A stretch of 64,000 nt of DNA from Fasciola hepatica (lineage: Eukaryota > Platyhelminthes > Trematoda > Plagiorchiida > Fasciolidae). Both the position numbers and the translations under genes were made by a program. The notes under the pieces are model-generated. The model did not search any database and was not told the DNA's origin. It was given only the letters and a program-made list of their open reading frames with translations. Where the stretch lies: contig CANUEZ040000113.1 in the NCBI GenBank assembly GCA_948099385.1, forward strand, positions 5,220,501 through 5,284,500, given 5' to 3'. The stretch's first letter is position 1. Each line of letters starts with the position of its first letter. Of this stretch, positions 24,336-35,514 are shown one piece after another.

Positions 24336-25149
24336 TCTAGCTGCCGGGTCTTTAAGGTTTGTGACAACTACTAATCTGCGCGTGAACAAGCTCAGAAGCT
24401 TCCGGGGCCCACAACACTATTGTAGAAAGTCGGCAAACTGGATCTTGTGACTTGGCTTGATGAGACATGTGGGGTTGCATTAAGTCAGACTTGGTGTAGA
24501 TCCAGGGTAATTTCCCATCATCGTTGCATCTGGCTGGCAAGAGCTCACCGGACTGAGTAGCCCGTGGTCGAGCATATGAACAATGGAATACTACTAGTTT
24601 TCATCGGTTTATTTAAGATACACAAATAACAAGTTCAGTTTAATACATGCTTGTGCATGAGTGCAACGTCGGGCTCACCAATATAGAAGGCGTTCGAGGG
24701 CGGCCGGTGAACGTGTCTCCTATTCGGTCTGGCAGCGAAATACCAAAGTTATCCCCTCTATCGGACGAATAGAGAAGACGCAAGTTGGTTCTATGTATTT
24801 TGGCACCGAAACAGTACCGATACGAGAGATACACCGAACGGATATGAACGCAACGGCTTGGCAGAAAGCGAACCGCGAGCGTGTACAATCGGCGGTCAGT
24901 GAAAGTGATTCAAAACGAGGTCAACGGAAACCTCGGAAAAGTCAGTCCAGTAAAACGTACGCAACCGAACAAAGCAGTGAGGTCGAAATCAAACGTCAGA
25001 AAAGATCGTAGAGAAAATAGATTCAGAATGATGTCCAGAAAACGGCCATTTCCTCAGAACGATCGAGGTCGCTACAACCCCACAGCCCTGAAGACCTACT
25101 GCGCTAATAGGAATAAGCGGTAACCAGATCTTGAGATTTGGAATGATGG

Positions 25150-25303
25150 GGAGCCACATAAGATTTCAATAGGTCAGACGTGGTAACGAGCTGGACGACA
25201 ATGGCATACTGTCTATCACCAAAGTAACCGGTGATGGCGAGGATTCAAGCCTCTGACCTCCAAGGTATTGATTAATTGCTCAAAACGATTCGATCACTAC
25301 CGA
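25150..25303 (-). repeat. tRNA-derived SINE, copy 2 (minus)
   Basis: Read on the minus strand from 25303: cggtagtgatcgaatcgttt, then ggtcagaggcttgaatcctc and ccggttactttggtgatagac. Same family as 24099-24335, 3' truncated or decayed. Confidence 0.62.
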
Positions 25304-25653
25304 TCTTCCAACGTGCTGTTTTTTCCTGCGCATCCGCTTTGAAGAACAGTTTTCTTTCCGCACATCACATTCATGTCCCAATAACGGGTGCGAGAAAAGA
25401 GATATCTTTGCATGTTGGTATGCTGAATGTGGCACGATTGTGAACACTGAAGTGGTTGATTGTGTTTTTCTTTGCTACTCAGTGTTTGGGGTCGCCCTTC
25501 TTGTACCACTTGAACCGAGGTTAAAAGGGAACAAGGGGCAGGACGAGAGAGGACGATTTTCGGGCCACGCCCGTTTTCTATTGTTCACTTGTTCTAGTTC
25601 TCCGTAACTATTTTGTCCTTAAGGTCATCGTAACGACCCAAATAATCTGACCA

Positions 25654-25676
25654 GTGTGTGTGTGTGTGTGTGTGTG
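25654..25676. repeat. (GT)n microsatellite
   Basis: Short GT tract in intron 2. Confidence 0.95.
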
Positions 25677-26396
25677 CTTTTTAGTTGAACACTTAATCGT
25701 CTTTTGTTCCACCATGAAACCATTTCCCTTTAGTCCGCTCACCATTATCATTGCTACTTGTGTTTAGTTCGTCCTGGAACCGTTCACAATGAATGGGTAG
25801 TATTTTAGCCATGTTTGCTTCACCAAACTTCTTTCCAGTCTTAAATAACCCATTCACATGACATATTTTTATTGTTAAGTGTTCAAAGACCTTGGTGTGG
25901 CCTTGTGGCTCGTGGTAGATCGCATTTTGTGTAACATCCATAGGTGGACTTAGATCTGTAATGAACCCTTTGAAACTACTTTATTATATTACATCCTTTG
26001 ATCATTTTCCGCGACAACTGTTTGAGATTTTACTCTATGCTTATGCAGCCGAAATTCGGAGACTTCTACCGGAAAACCACTTACAGTTAATTGGTTCCAA
26101 CAGATTATATGTGGGGATAATCCGGGAGACACGCAAGACACAATAGAGACTCCATCTACGCCATATAACGGAAGGAGCAAATATAATGAAACACTGTAAC
26201 GAGAATGTAATTGTTCTGTTTTGTTTCACCACGCGCTTTCTGTATTTGTTTCAATGTGTTTTCCGGAATTCCCTGGTGGATATCACCCAACATCGAAGCC
26301 AGCGTGTTGCGAATGGTACACGGCGTACAGTCCAAAGTAATGCACTTTCACTCACAGCTTTGATTTGCTCAGTTTGAAATATTATATACAAGTCTT

Positions 26397-26628
26397 TCTT
26401 TATTACACGTTGCGCATGAGTGCATTGGAACGAACATATCCCATAGCCTAACAGGGGTGGCTGGCAGCCAGGCCCTGAGAATGGGAATGGAGAACCACGT
26501 AAGTTTCCGATAAATTAAGCAACAGTGAACTGCGGTCAACTACCAAAGTGATCGGAGGTGGCCGGATTCGAACTTCTGACCTCTGACGCGGAAATTAAAT
26601 GCTCTCGATTACTCGATCACCACCGGTC
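26397..26628 (-). repeat. tRNA-derived SINE, copy 3 (minus)
   Basis: Minus-strand head at about 26628 (accggtggtgatcgagtaat) with B-box aagttcgaatcc. The body ends in the family tail (tgcactcatgcgcaacgtgt) near 26400. Near full length. Confidence 0.68.
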
Positions 26629-27439
26629 AATCTCGGAACTTCATGGATGACACCACAATGATTCTTAGTCATGCCATGTTCTTACAATGTCTTTCACACC
26701 TCCAAGTAGGCCGTAGTAACCTTTGACCTATGGTCTGGTTTCACAGATTCTTAAGTAAAAAGGCCGTATGTTCACCAAATGGTTACTGATTCTTTAAATC
26801 GATTTCATTTTATCCAGAAATAAACATGTCATTCGAATAATCTACTCGAATTCCCACAGACATCGTGAGAGAACGGTGAGCTGGAATTTATAGTTGATAA
26901 ATTGGCAATCGATGTGTCAGTTCTCGAACTGCAATTCGTTCAGTCGATTCTCGGGTTTGTCTCTCTCCTTGCCGAATTTCTCATCAGTGCATTTTTTCAC
27001 TTTTAGTTACGTTTCTACGTGCTTTGAAACTGATTTCGTGGCGCGAATTTCGTGATTTTCTTTTTGACCCCATCTCTGGTTTTTTGGTACTTTATTTTTC
27101 GTCTGTTCAAGTTCGAAACTAGCTCTCACTTCCTCGGGGTTTTGTAACTTAGTTGTTGGCGGATGTTTTTACATCGTAGGCGGCTCATCCGCTAATCTCC
27201 TCGTTATTTTTTCACAGCGACTTGAAGTGAAGCATGGTGCCAACGCAACTTAAGCAGTTACAAAAATGGGGGATGGGATGAACAAGTGTATGACAGTCAT
27301 TCTTTGTGTCATTGATGTCTTCCGGGGTTGCTTGAGTTTGGGCCTATTGAACTGATCGGTCGCCCACTTCCTATAAGGCCTTTCTATTTGAGAATGCACC
27401 TCCAGCCTTTGCGCAGTCAATCCTTATCTCCAAGGCTGG

Positions 27440-27770
27440 TTCAGTTATGTAGTTCATTCGCTTCTTCTGGAAACCTTGTCCTGTAAGTGGAACAAGACGA
27501 AGAGCTGTGACGTCAGTGCCGTCAGAAGATCTGTGGTGATCTTTAGCCCAGCGGAAATCCACCTCATACTCGAATGCCACCATTGATCGTCCACAACCGC
27601 TTATTCGAAGAATACGCCTTATTCACGGTTAACCGCAACAGTGGTCATTGTCCTTTCCGCGACCACGGGATGCGCCGGGTAGCATACAGCTCAGCTCTGT
27701 CCAGAGTGGACAACCGTCGTCCGGACAATCTCAAAAGGAATCAGTAGTTTGAAACGGAAGTTTATTCATC
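27440..27770 (-). repeat. Dispersed repeat R2, copy 3
   Basis: Minus-strand relative of the repeat at 8826-9145 and 20385-20720 (gttgtggacgatcaatggtg, aaggtttccagaagaagcga). This is the most diverged of the three copies. Confidence 0.55.
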
Positions 27771-30700
27771 GCAGTTCCGCCATCATCGTGGAATTTAGAC
27801 CCTGACATCTCGGGTTCGATTATATAGTGCACCGATCAATTCCTATACGGCAGTTGTTGTTTGACTGCTGCTTCCCTTGAGAAACATTTTGCTTGGAAAG
27901 TTCGTCCCAGTTGACGCGTAGCAGTGACTGCTGGTGTTCCCTACCAATCTCATTGATTCATGGTAATGGTTGGATGGAAAGCGAATGAAATCCCACCCGC
28001 ACTTCAAAACAGCTTAACGCTCTTCAGCATTCGTACGTAGAGCTTCAAAACACTTAGTCCCTACGCGTGGATTTTGTGGAAATTGGCTATTTGGGATTCG
28101 CGGTGCCTCACCAACTTGATGCGCCTTGCTGCACATCTTTTCAACAGGTTAGCCGTAGCCACCAGTGGTTTTCATAAATACATTCCATGTCCCGCTATAC
28201 CGCACCTACGGAACCTCGCACGTTTCAGAAAACCCAAACCAACCGTATGTGTAACAGCGTAAGAGCTGAACATCTACAATCCCCCGGCTGTACGTCGCAT
28301 CTATTACTTTCTCATCCTGTCGTTTAGCAATGCCCAGCTTGACCATAGACCGACGATCTTGCAATGTCGCATTCAGCCAGTGCCGTCTCAGTTAGTGTGA
28401 CGCACATGGTACCGTTCGCCGACTGAATAATGCTTGTTGTATGCACACAGTCATCGAGAGTACAGTTCGGTGGCATGACGCAACCATGACTGAACCGTGG
28501 GTTTGTGTGCGACAAGCACTCCACGTCAACGTCTTTGCATCTTTACGTTGTGCGCGAGACGTTTGGGCTTTTCGGTCATGCTCTTTAGCTAACCTCTACT
28601 GAGTGAGTCTGCATATTTTCAGGAGTCAACACAGAATTATTCCAACATGAGTCACTTAGAACAGCCATGCGACTTCAGCTAGCGTGAAAGCGTTTTTCAC
28701 GAAGTCTCTGGTTAAACCCGACGGATTTCTTGTTACGTCTCGGTTAAAGTGAACCTTAGCCATTGTCTGAACAAGTCGGCAATTCGACTCAAAATAAAAA
28801 GTGACCAATTGATCATAGTAGGAAGACTAAATCAAGTAACAAGATTTGCGTAGCTTTAATAGTTGCTGTTTGTTTCGTCCTAAATATCCCACGCAGTCTT
28901 TCACTCTACTTAAAAAAGTACATACCAGTGACGAACACAATATGTAGCAGTTCCTGGAATGTACCCATTTTTCCGGGAACCCGAAGGGTATGACTTAGAG
29001 GGTAGACCACAGGTACATAAAAACTCATCGGTGCCACGCGTAACGGCAGTATGTGCATTACACTTCCGGGTGAAATCACGCTGGGAAATTTCAATCGCAA
29101 ACGGCAATCGATAATAGTACTAAGCTTCACAATCAAAAGGCACGTTACTGATGCTATATTGGTTCTCAAAACAATGTTGCATAGCTATTTGGGGGAAATC
29201 GTCTTTCGGCTACGTGTCGGCACAAGAATTGCTTGCAAATTCGTATGTGTGGATATTGGTAGGAAGAAGAAAATCAGCACTGGATTGATGAGCAAGTCGA
29301 AAGTGCTAACCGTCCCAGTTATAGTTTAACAAAAACTCTGCAGGTTGTTCCGGTGTTTGTTTCAATTTCTATTAACTAAATTACCCTAAAGGTTCGTGTC
29401 AGTCGGAGCATTGGGTATCTAGTTTTCCCATCCGATTACTTTGTGACGGAGTAGTCAGACTACGGCTCCACATTTTGTGTAGGTTGTGACCGTAAAAAGA
29501 TGGTTAATTTTGGCTATCAGACAGCTTTCCGGTTGTCAACTAGAGCGTTTTTTTTTAAATAAAAGCGGTCTTTTTGTCCGTCAGTTACTGTCTTTCCTCC
29601 TCTTGTTGGTACTTCGTTCCCATCAACAAATTCCTTGCTGGAATTTGATGGGAACATCGTATCAGAAATGCTGAGGATGTTGAGTACTAAAGGTAACTTT
29701 TTCGACCAGTCACTCGCATTGGATAGTTTACCGTGGTTAGGACGTGTTTAGCTGCACACTCGCAGGTGTAGATCATTCTCCGGGGAACTAGCGTTCAGAA
29801 TACAAGTCAGTCCGTGATGTGACGTAAAGTTGTGAAGGCCGTAACCAAAAGCCTTGGCTGTTAGAGACGTGTTAGATTTATGGTCTGGGGTCGACGATAC
29901 CCACCGATCGTGTTTTGAGAAAGTGGACGACAAGGTGAATTGCCGCTGTCAGTGGAGTGTTTCCACTCACATTCTTTTGTTCGTATGCATGACTTTCATT
30001 TAGACGTTTTCAAGCCGTACGGTTCGTTTCCTAATAGTAGGTGTATTTTATTTCCAGGACAGCAAGGTATCAACTTAAATCAGATTATCAAAAAAGGAGT
30101 ATTATGACTGGAATAACTCATCTGAACCGTAAGAGAAAGCATGTGATTTAGGTGAATGAACAAAACGTTCACGGAAGATTCACTAATACGCCCTCCTAAT
30201 CTGATTGATCGGGACCCAGGGATTATTTTTTATAGTACAAATACATCGTACAATTTATCGTTATTGGAACGGAACACAAGCTTTTCAGATACTTGGGTTA
30301 TTATTTACAGGTTTCGTCCAGTGCGTTCCCACTGGAAGACATAGCACCCGCGATTACGGTAGTTTTGCCCTCGCTCGATACAAAAGGGCTGTCTTACCTA
30401 CAGGGCAAGGAATATCTGAAACCATAGGGTAATTTAGTTAAAAAAAAAAAACAAATAATCATGCACTGAGTGTGACGATTCGGTTACTATCTCTCAGCGA
30501 GAACTTCAAACGGAAACTGGTAATAACCAAGAGTCGGAAAATACTGAGGCAAGAATTACACTCAGTGATATGAAGTCGACAAAGAAAATTTTTGAACGCA
30601 ACAGCGCCACACCCAACCACATCCCCCGGTGTAACGAACCCCTGAGTGGGAGATCTGTAGAACCGCACCCAGGAAGCCTGATATACCCTACATGTTCAAG

Positions 30701-30910
30701 TCCGCTGATCAGGCTCTTCGTACCTTTCTTCCGAGTCATGGACTAACCACCTCTTCCTATCTTTCAACCAATACCCGCCTCAGGGAACAATGTGCACCGA
30801 GGATTCCTAATCGGGGAAATGCATGACACATCTCCCAACCACTTTAGCCTGGGGAGCTTCAGTGTTTTAATACTAGGTTATTTCAGAAAGTCTATCAACC
30901 TGGGTGGGCC

Positions 30911-30914
<4 letters not shown>

Positions 30915-30969
<55 letters not shown>

Positions 30970-30973
30970 ATAT
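30915..30973. repeat. (TA)n microsatellite
   Basis: TA tract with one TTA interruption, about 230 bp before an SVOP exon. Confidence 0.97.
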
Positions 30974-31203
30974 GCAAATATATAGAAGGACTTGTGGATG
31001 GAGAAGGAGTACCTTGTGTTTCATGCTTCAGAATCGACGGGCAGGTTCTCCGACCAGGATAGACTTCATTTTCCGAAAGGTCAAATACACAATATTTTTA
31101 ACCCATCTAAGGTTTGCTTACCATCATTTACTTATCTTGTGTCACTTGCGCCAAACGCGAGCTTCTGACTATTTTTCCTACCCACTCGATTATTCTATCA
31201 CAG

Positions 31204-31335
31204 TTTCTTCCGGAATCCCCCCGTTATTTGGTCACGGCAAATCGGTTGTCCGAAGCTGAGCACATCGTTCAAAACATGTTTCGAGTGAATGGAGTTCGGC
31301 CACCTGAAGGTCGACTGACCACATCCACGGTGACC
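31204..31335 (+). CDS. SVOP: SVOP-like transporter, exon c (PESPR loop)
   Basis: Third exon in the window, 132 nt or 44 codons, phase 0 at both ends. It opens with FLPESPRYLV, the classic MFS P-E-S-x-R motif at the cytoplasmic end of helix 6. It continues with a helical segment (EAEHIVQNMFRVNG) and a P-P-E-G-R-L segment equivalent to the P-x-G-K-L segment in the SVOP central loop. The acceptor is ctatcacag ending at 31203 and the donor is gtaagt at 31336. It lies 23.6 kb from the previous exon and only about 170 bp before the 3' end of a minus-strand LINE block. Exons b and c together are 258 nt with no in-frame stop. Confidence 0.88.
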
Positions 31336-31506
31336 GTAAGTTTTCTTTCTACTGCATAACGTTAGCCCATCTATTTGACCAAGTACCACAAAACTATTCG
31401 CACGTAGAAATATGTGTACTCTTAAGTGTGGTCAAATTTGATTCATTTCCACACCGTTTGGTTTTGTTGGCAGTGAAGACCTAATGACAACTTACTACTC
31501 TACATA

Positions 31507-31900
31507 TCATCACCACCATCATCGTAAAGCGTTAAACAGCAGGGCAAGCCCCACTGAACACTGCCTTTCTCACCATGTTGCACGCAGAAATACAAACAGT
31601 GAATATACAAGATGGACAGAGAGTGGACCTACAGGGGTGGGAAAATGAAACAACCTCCCAGTAGCGAACACATGGAATACAGTCTAACTATACAAACAAA
31701 CATCGATCAGTCATTCTGATTCGATAGAAAGTGACAACACGATCACCACTGTTCAAGGTTCACTGCCATATCCTTCAGTATCTCCAGCCAACTGGTAGAC
31801 GGATCTTTTGGACCTCAACCACGAAGACGCGAGACACCTACTTTTCCTAAGTTCACAGTACATTTTCTCATTCTCCACTACAACGTCATCTCTTGACCTC
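31507..31900 (-). mobile_element. Resident LINE 3' fragment, downstream half (X-down)
   Basis: Minus-strand 3' end of an RTE-like LINE. It differs clearly from the intron-1 element: it carries gatccgtctaccag and ggatatggcagtgaacc, an altered 3' UTR, and the tail gatgatggtggtgatgata. It looks like the 3' half of an older insertion that was split by the integration of the 31901-35070 block. Confidence 0.7.
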
Positions 31901-34253
31901 CACGTGGCTTCTTTCACTCCTGACGAGGAACGGAAAATAGGACATGATATGGTAGGCATGTGTCCGCCATACGTAATACGTGCCTTAACAAACGAAGCCT
32001 ACTAATCTGGATACGCTGTGACAGAACGTTCTCTGAACCATTACTCAATACTCGATTTCTGACCTCATCATTGCCCACTCGGCTATTCTGTCTAATCTAA
32101 GCGATACTACGTAAACATCGATGGTCGAAAACCTCAAGACGACGAGTGTCTTCTGCACGCAGACCCCAAGTCTCGCAAATATACAACAAAACTGAATACA
32201 CTGTGACACAGTACACACGACCTTTCAACTTCAGTGAAATATCAGGTCGGCGCCACAAATGCTTCAGTTCAGCCTACGGCACTCGGGCCTTGGATATACG
32301 CGTTCACACCTCTATTACTGTGCTCCCATCCGTCGTCATGCTGCTGCTGAGGTAAATGAAGTGGTCGACGACTGCCAGCACCTCCCCATCGAGCACCAAG
32401 CTCGGAACCGTTGACCTCCAGTCTTGCCGAATGGAGCTACATCTCTCATAAGTTTACCTAGTGCACGTTGGGCGTGTTCCGTGATTTGGAACAAGCACAC
32501 AACGTCGTCTGCGTAATCTAGGTCACATAGCTTTCCACTATTTTCTAGCTAAATGACCACATCTTGGAGATCTTTTAGGGCGTTCTCCATTATCTCATCA
32601 ATGACGAAGTTAAACAAGAATGGAAAAAATGGCATCCCTATCGAACACCACTAGTCGTTTCGAACCAACTAGATAGTTGGTCGTAAACCCTTAAGCGGCC
32701 AGAAGTATGAGACCACAATGACCTCAGTAGGTTCACGAACTTCTGGGGCATACCTTTTCGCTGAAGAGCATTGAATAGCGCCGTCTGGTCAACTGAATCG
32801 AGGGCACTTTTCAAATCAAAGAAAACCCATATTGTTGGTCGACGGTGTGTGTGACACACCTCTGGTGATTGCCGAAGAGTAAAAATCTGGTTGATGCATC
32901 CTCGACCTGGGCGGAATTCAGCCTGCTTTTCGCGGGTGTTCCTCTTGTGGGCCGGTGTAAGACGATGCAGCCAAATCGAGGCTAACACCTTGGTGACTAT
33001 CGGAATTAAGCTAGTCATTGCGTATTTCCTTCTTGAATATGGGTAAAATCAATGACTCATCCCATAATAACGGAATACGCTCCTCATTCCAAATGTCATG
33101 GCGCAAGACGGTAAGTGATTTATCAGTGCACCACCACCTATTTTGAAAAGAACTGGAAGGGGTTCGTCAGAGCCGCCGCTTTCTCTCGCTTCAGCAATCG
33201 AATGCACGACTCTACTTCTACTTCCGATGGAAGCTCAAGTGATACTCCTCAAAGAATCACAGATTTTGGCACAGGAATAACTAAATTAGCGCGGCCAGCT
33301 AAACTGTTCCTTGAAGTATTTGGCCCAACGGTACAGACTTTGATGTTCGCCGCGAACAGACTCTCCATTTCTATCGCACATCATTTCACCGACCGGGGCT
33401 TGCCGTCCACCGGTGTCGCGAACACGTTTGAACAGTCTTTGACTGTTACCTGAAGCAGCTGCTACTTCCATTTCTTCGGCTACCTTGACCCACCAATTTT
33501 CGCGATCATTCCTAGGGCTTTTCGTAACTTGTCTCTTCAGATGTGTTCGTATCGTATTCATATCCTTACAGTTAGAGAGCTGACGTTTTTGCTCCATTAT
33601 ATCCAACGACTCTTGCGAAGATCCGGTGACTTTGATGGACATCAGATCTAGGACCACAGGCGAAGCCTACTACCACGTGCACTGTCTGCTGGATATGGGC
33701 CCAATGCTCATCTACATTACTGTTTGTCGTAGATCCTACCTCATGTGCTAACTTCTGCTCATAAGTGGTGCGACCTTCTGGATCACACATGCGTTGCACC
33801 GCTAACCGGGTTTGCGTCGATGACCATGGAGCTGGAGAGATAATCACATTAAAACTAATGCATGGTCTGACTCTACGTACGTGGACCAGTAAGATCTACA
33901 GATCTGAACAGAAATGCGCCACCGGTAGCTTACGGTGATGTGATCAATCTGGCTTGCAGTATCTGTAGAGTTAGAGCGCCATATCGCTATGCGACGCGAG
34001 CTGTGTCGGAAGTTCATACTAGGTAGGAATAACCGATTGTCTGCACAAAACTGGAGAAGCCTATCCCCGTTATCCGTACGCTGAGCGGGTGAAGCACAAC
34101 AGCCACCTAAACAGGCTTCTGACACACTAAGTTTGCCAACTTGTGCACTGAAGTCACCAGCTAGTACTGCAATGTCCCAATATTTATTGCTACGAACGGG
34201 GGTGGCGAGTTCATCATAGAACTCATCCATCTGTGTGTCAGTGCTGCAGGCTG
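31901..34253 (-). mobile_element. Inverted copy of LINE positions 3247-5596 (dead)
   Basis: Near-identical, inverted copy of the intron-1 LINE from the middle of its endonuclease to its C-terminal region. The 126-codon RT segment (33018-32638) is identical. The premature TAG after SGVR and the TAG before the YADD region are shared with the original, so the element was copied after it had died. Private changes include a one-base insertion near 33625 (cggatcttcgcaag). Collinear over 2.35 kb. It begins abruptly at 34253, with no LINE 5' part and no target duplication. Confidence 0.87.
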
Positions 34254-34254
34254 T
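34253..34254 (-). other. Novel junction joining 6403 to 3247
   Basis: On the minus strand, the sequence equivalent to 6403 (ccatctgtga) runs directly into the sequence equivalent to 3247 (cagcctgcag), sharing at most one base. In the intron-1 locus these two points are 3157 bp apart in the opposite order. Confidence 0.88.
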
Positions 34255-35070
34255 CACAGATGGATCAGGGACACGGTCAACAAGACATTGCAAAAACGAC
34301 TGGCAAGGTTAGAGTAAGACGCTACCACGACCGCCCCACAGCGGCGGCGGCTAAAAAACGAGAAACCAAAATCTACTTTGAGAAAAACTTGAAACTTCAT
34401 ATCCTCCACAGCCGTTTACAAAAAGCATAGTAACTGTTTCTAGTAACAGCATAAGAATGATAGAAATAATTATAATTTCATGGTAACTGAGATTCCATGA
34501 TATCTGATCACATAAAGTCAAAAATGCAGTTCTTATTGAACACTTTTGCTTGTAACAATGAATTCGTGCAGAATCCACTTGGAAATCAGGTTCATAAACA
34601 CTACTCAACCGTACATGCGGTATGCTCTGGTTAAGAAGTCCGTTATTGAATGAAAGGATGGGGTGGAGCCATCATCATCATCATACAGCGTTAAACAGTA
34701 GGGCAAGCCCCAATGACCACTGCCTTTCTCACTATGCTGCACATTGAATTAAAAGGTATGAATATACAAGATGGATAGAGAGTCGACCTACAAGGGGGGG
34801 GGGGGGGGGGAAAGGAAACAACGCCCTAGTAGCCAACACACGGAATACAGTCTAACTATACAAACAAACATCGATCAGTCATTCTGATTCGATAGAAAGT
34901 GACAACACGATCACCACTGTTCACGGTTCTCTGCCTTATCCTTCAGTATATCCAGCCAACTGGTTGAGGGACCTTTTGGACCTCAACCACGAAGACGCGA
35001 GACACCTACTTTTCCTCAGTTCACAGTACATTTTCTCATTCTCCACTACAACGTCATCTGTTGACCTCCA
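34254..35070 (-). mobile_element. Inverted copy of LINE 3' end plus unique right flank (5590-6403)
   Basis: Minus-strand copy, about 98% identical by eye. It contains the last 400 bp of the intron-1 LINE, its GATGATGATGATGG tail, one target duplication (ctccaccccatcc) and the 402-bp right flank. It carries the subtype marker ggtccctcaacc of the intron-1 element. A CCC/TCCC stretch of the original has expanded to 17 C on this strand (34794-34810). Confidence 0.87.
34794..34810. repeat. (G)17 homopolymer
   Basis: Run of 17 G where the original locus at about 5855-5865 has ccctccc. It is a recent expansion or an assembly artefact. Confidence 0.9.
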
Positions 35071-35310
35071 CGCGATTTTTTTCCACTCCCTAGGAGGAAC
35101 GGAAAATGGGGCACGGTACGGTAGGCGTGTGTTTACCGTACGTTACACGTGCCCCAAACCAATGAATTCTACTAAGCTGTATACGCTGTGACAGAACGTT
35201 CTCTGAATTAGTACCCAACTCTCGATTCCTGACCTCAGTATTGTTTACTCGGCCATTCCACCCAATCTTAGCCACACTTCGCAAACATCGATGGTCAGAA
35301 ACCCCCACAT
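35071..35310 (-). mobile_element. Resident LINE 3' fragment, upstream half (X-up)
   Basis: Minus-strand LINE C-terminal region, strongly diverged from the intron-1 element (cacgtgtaacgtacggtaaa where the original has cacgtattacgtatggcgga). It begins near ttctgaccatcgatgtttgc. It looks like the 5' half of the same older insertion as 31507-31900. Confidence 0.65.
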
Positions 35311-35440
35311 AGACTCCAAATGCGGAATTTGCAGGGTAAATAGCATGTACATTTTGAGAAAACGGATGCGTGAATTTGCAATACAGAAGAGGCCTCCGAC
35401 GACGGCTGAATAACAAAATTGAGCTGTTCTGCAAGTAGCT

Positions 35441-35458
35441 ATTATAATTATAATTATA

Positions 35459-35513
<55 letters not shown>
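35441..35513. repeat. (TTA)n microsatellite
   Basis: TAA/TTA trinucleotide tract just beyond the LINE block. Confidence 0.95.

Positions 35514-35514
<1 letters not shown>

Larger units (their letters stand above)
7628..31203 (+). other. Intron 2 of the SVOP-like gene (23.6 kb)
   Basis: Donor gtaagt, acceptor ctatcacag. It is packed with transposon remnants listed separately. Stretches where I recognise nothing are 7628-8825, 9145-9480, 11300-12500, 13190-15800, 15880-16490, 19110-19330, 19815-20385, 20785-22265, 22965-24095, 24340-25150, 25305-26395, 26635-27440, 27775-30910 (except a doubtful minus-strand transporter-like fragment near 28930-29090) and 30975-31203. Confidence 0.8.

Noticed and set aside
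24661..25123. Two overlapping Arg/Lys-rich frames of 116 and 80 codons
   Set aside because: Two different frames over the same purine-rich stretch, no motif, no splice context. Composition alone explains them.
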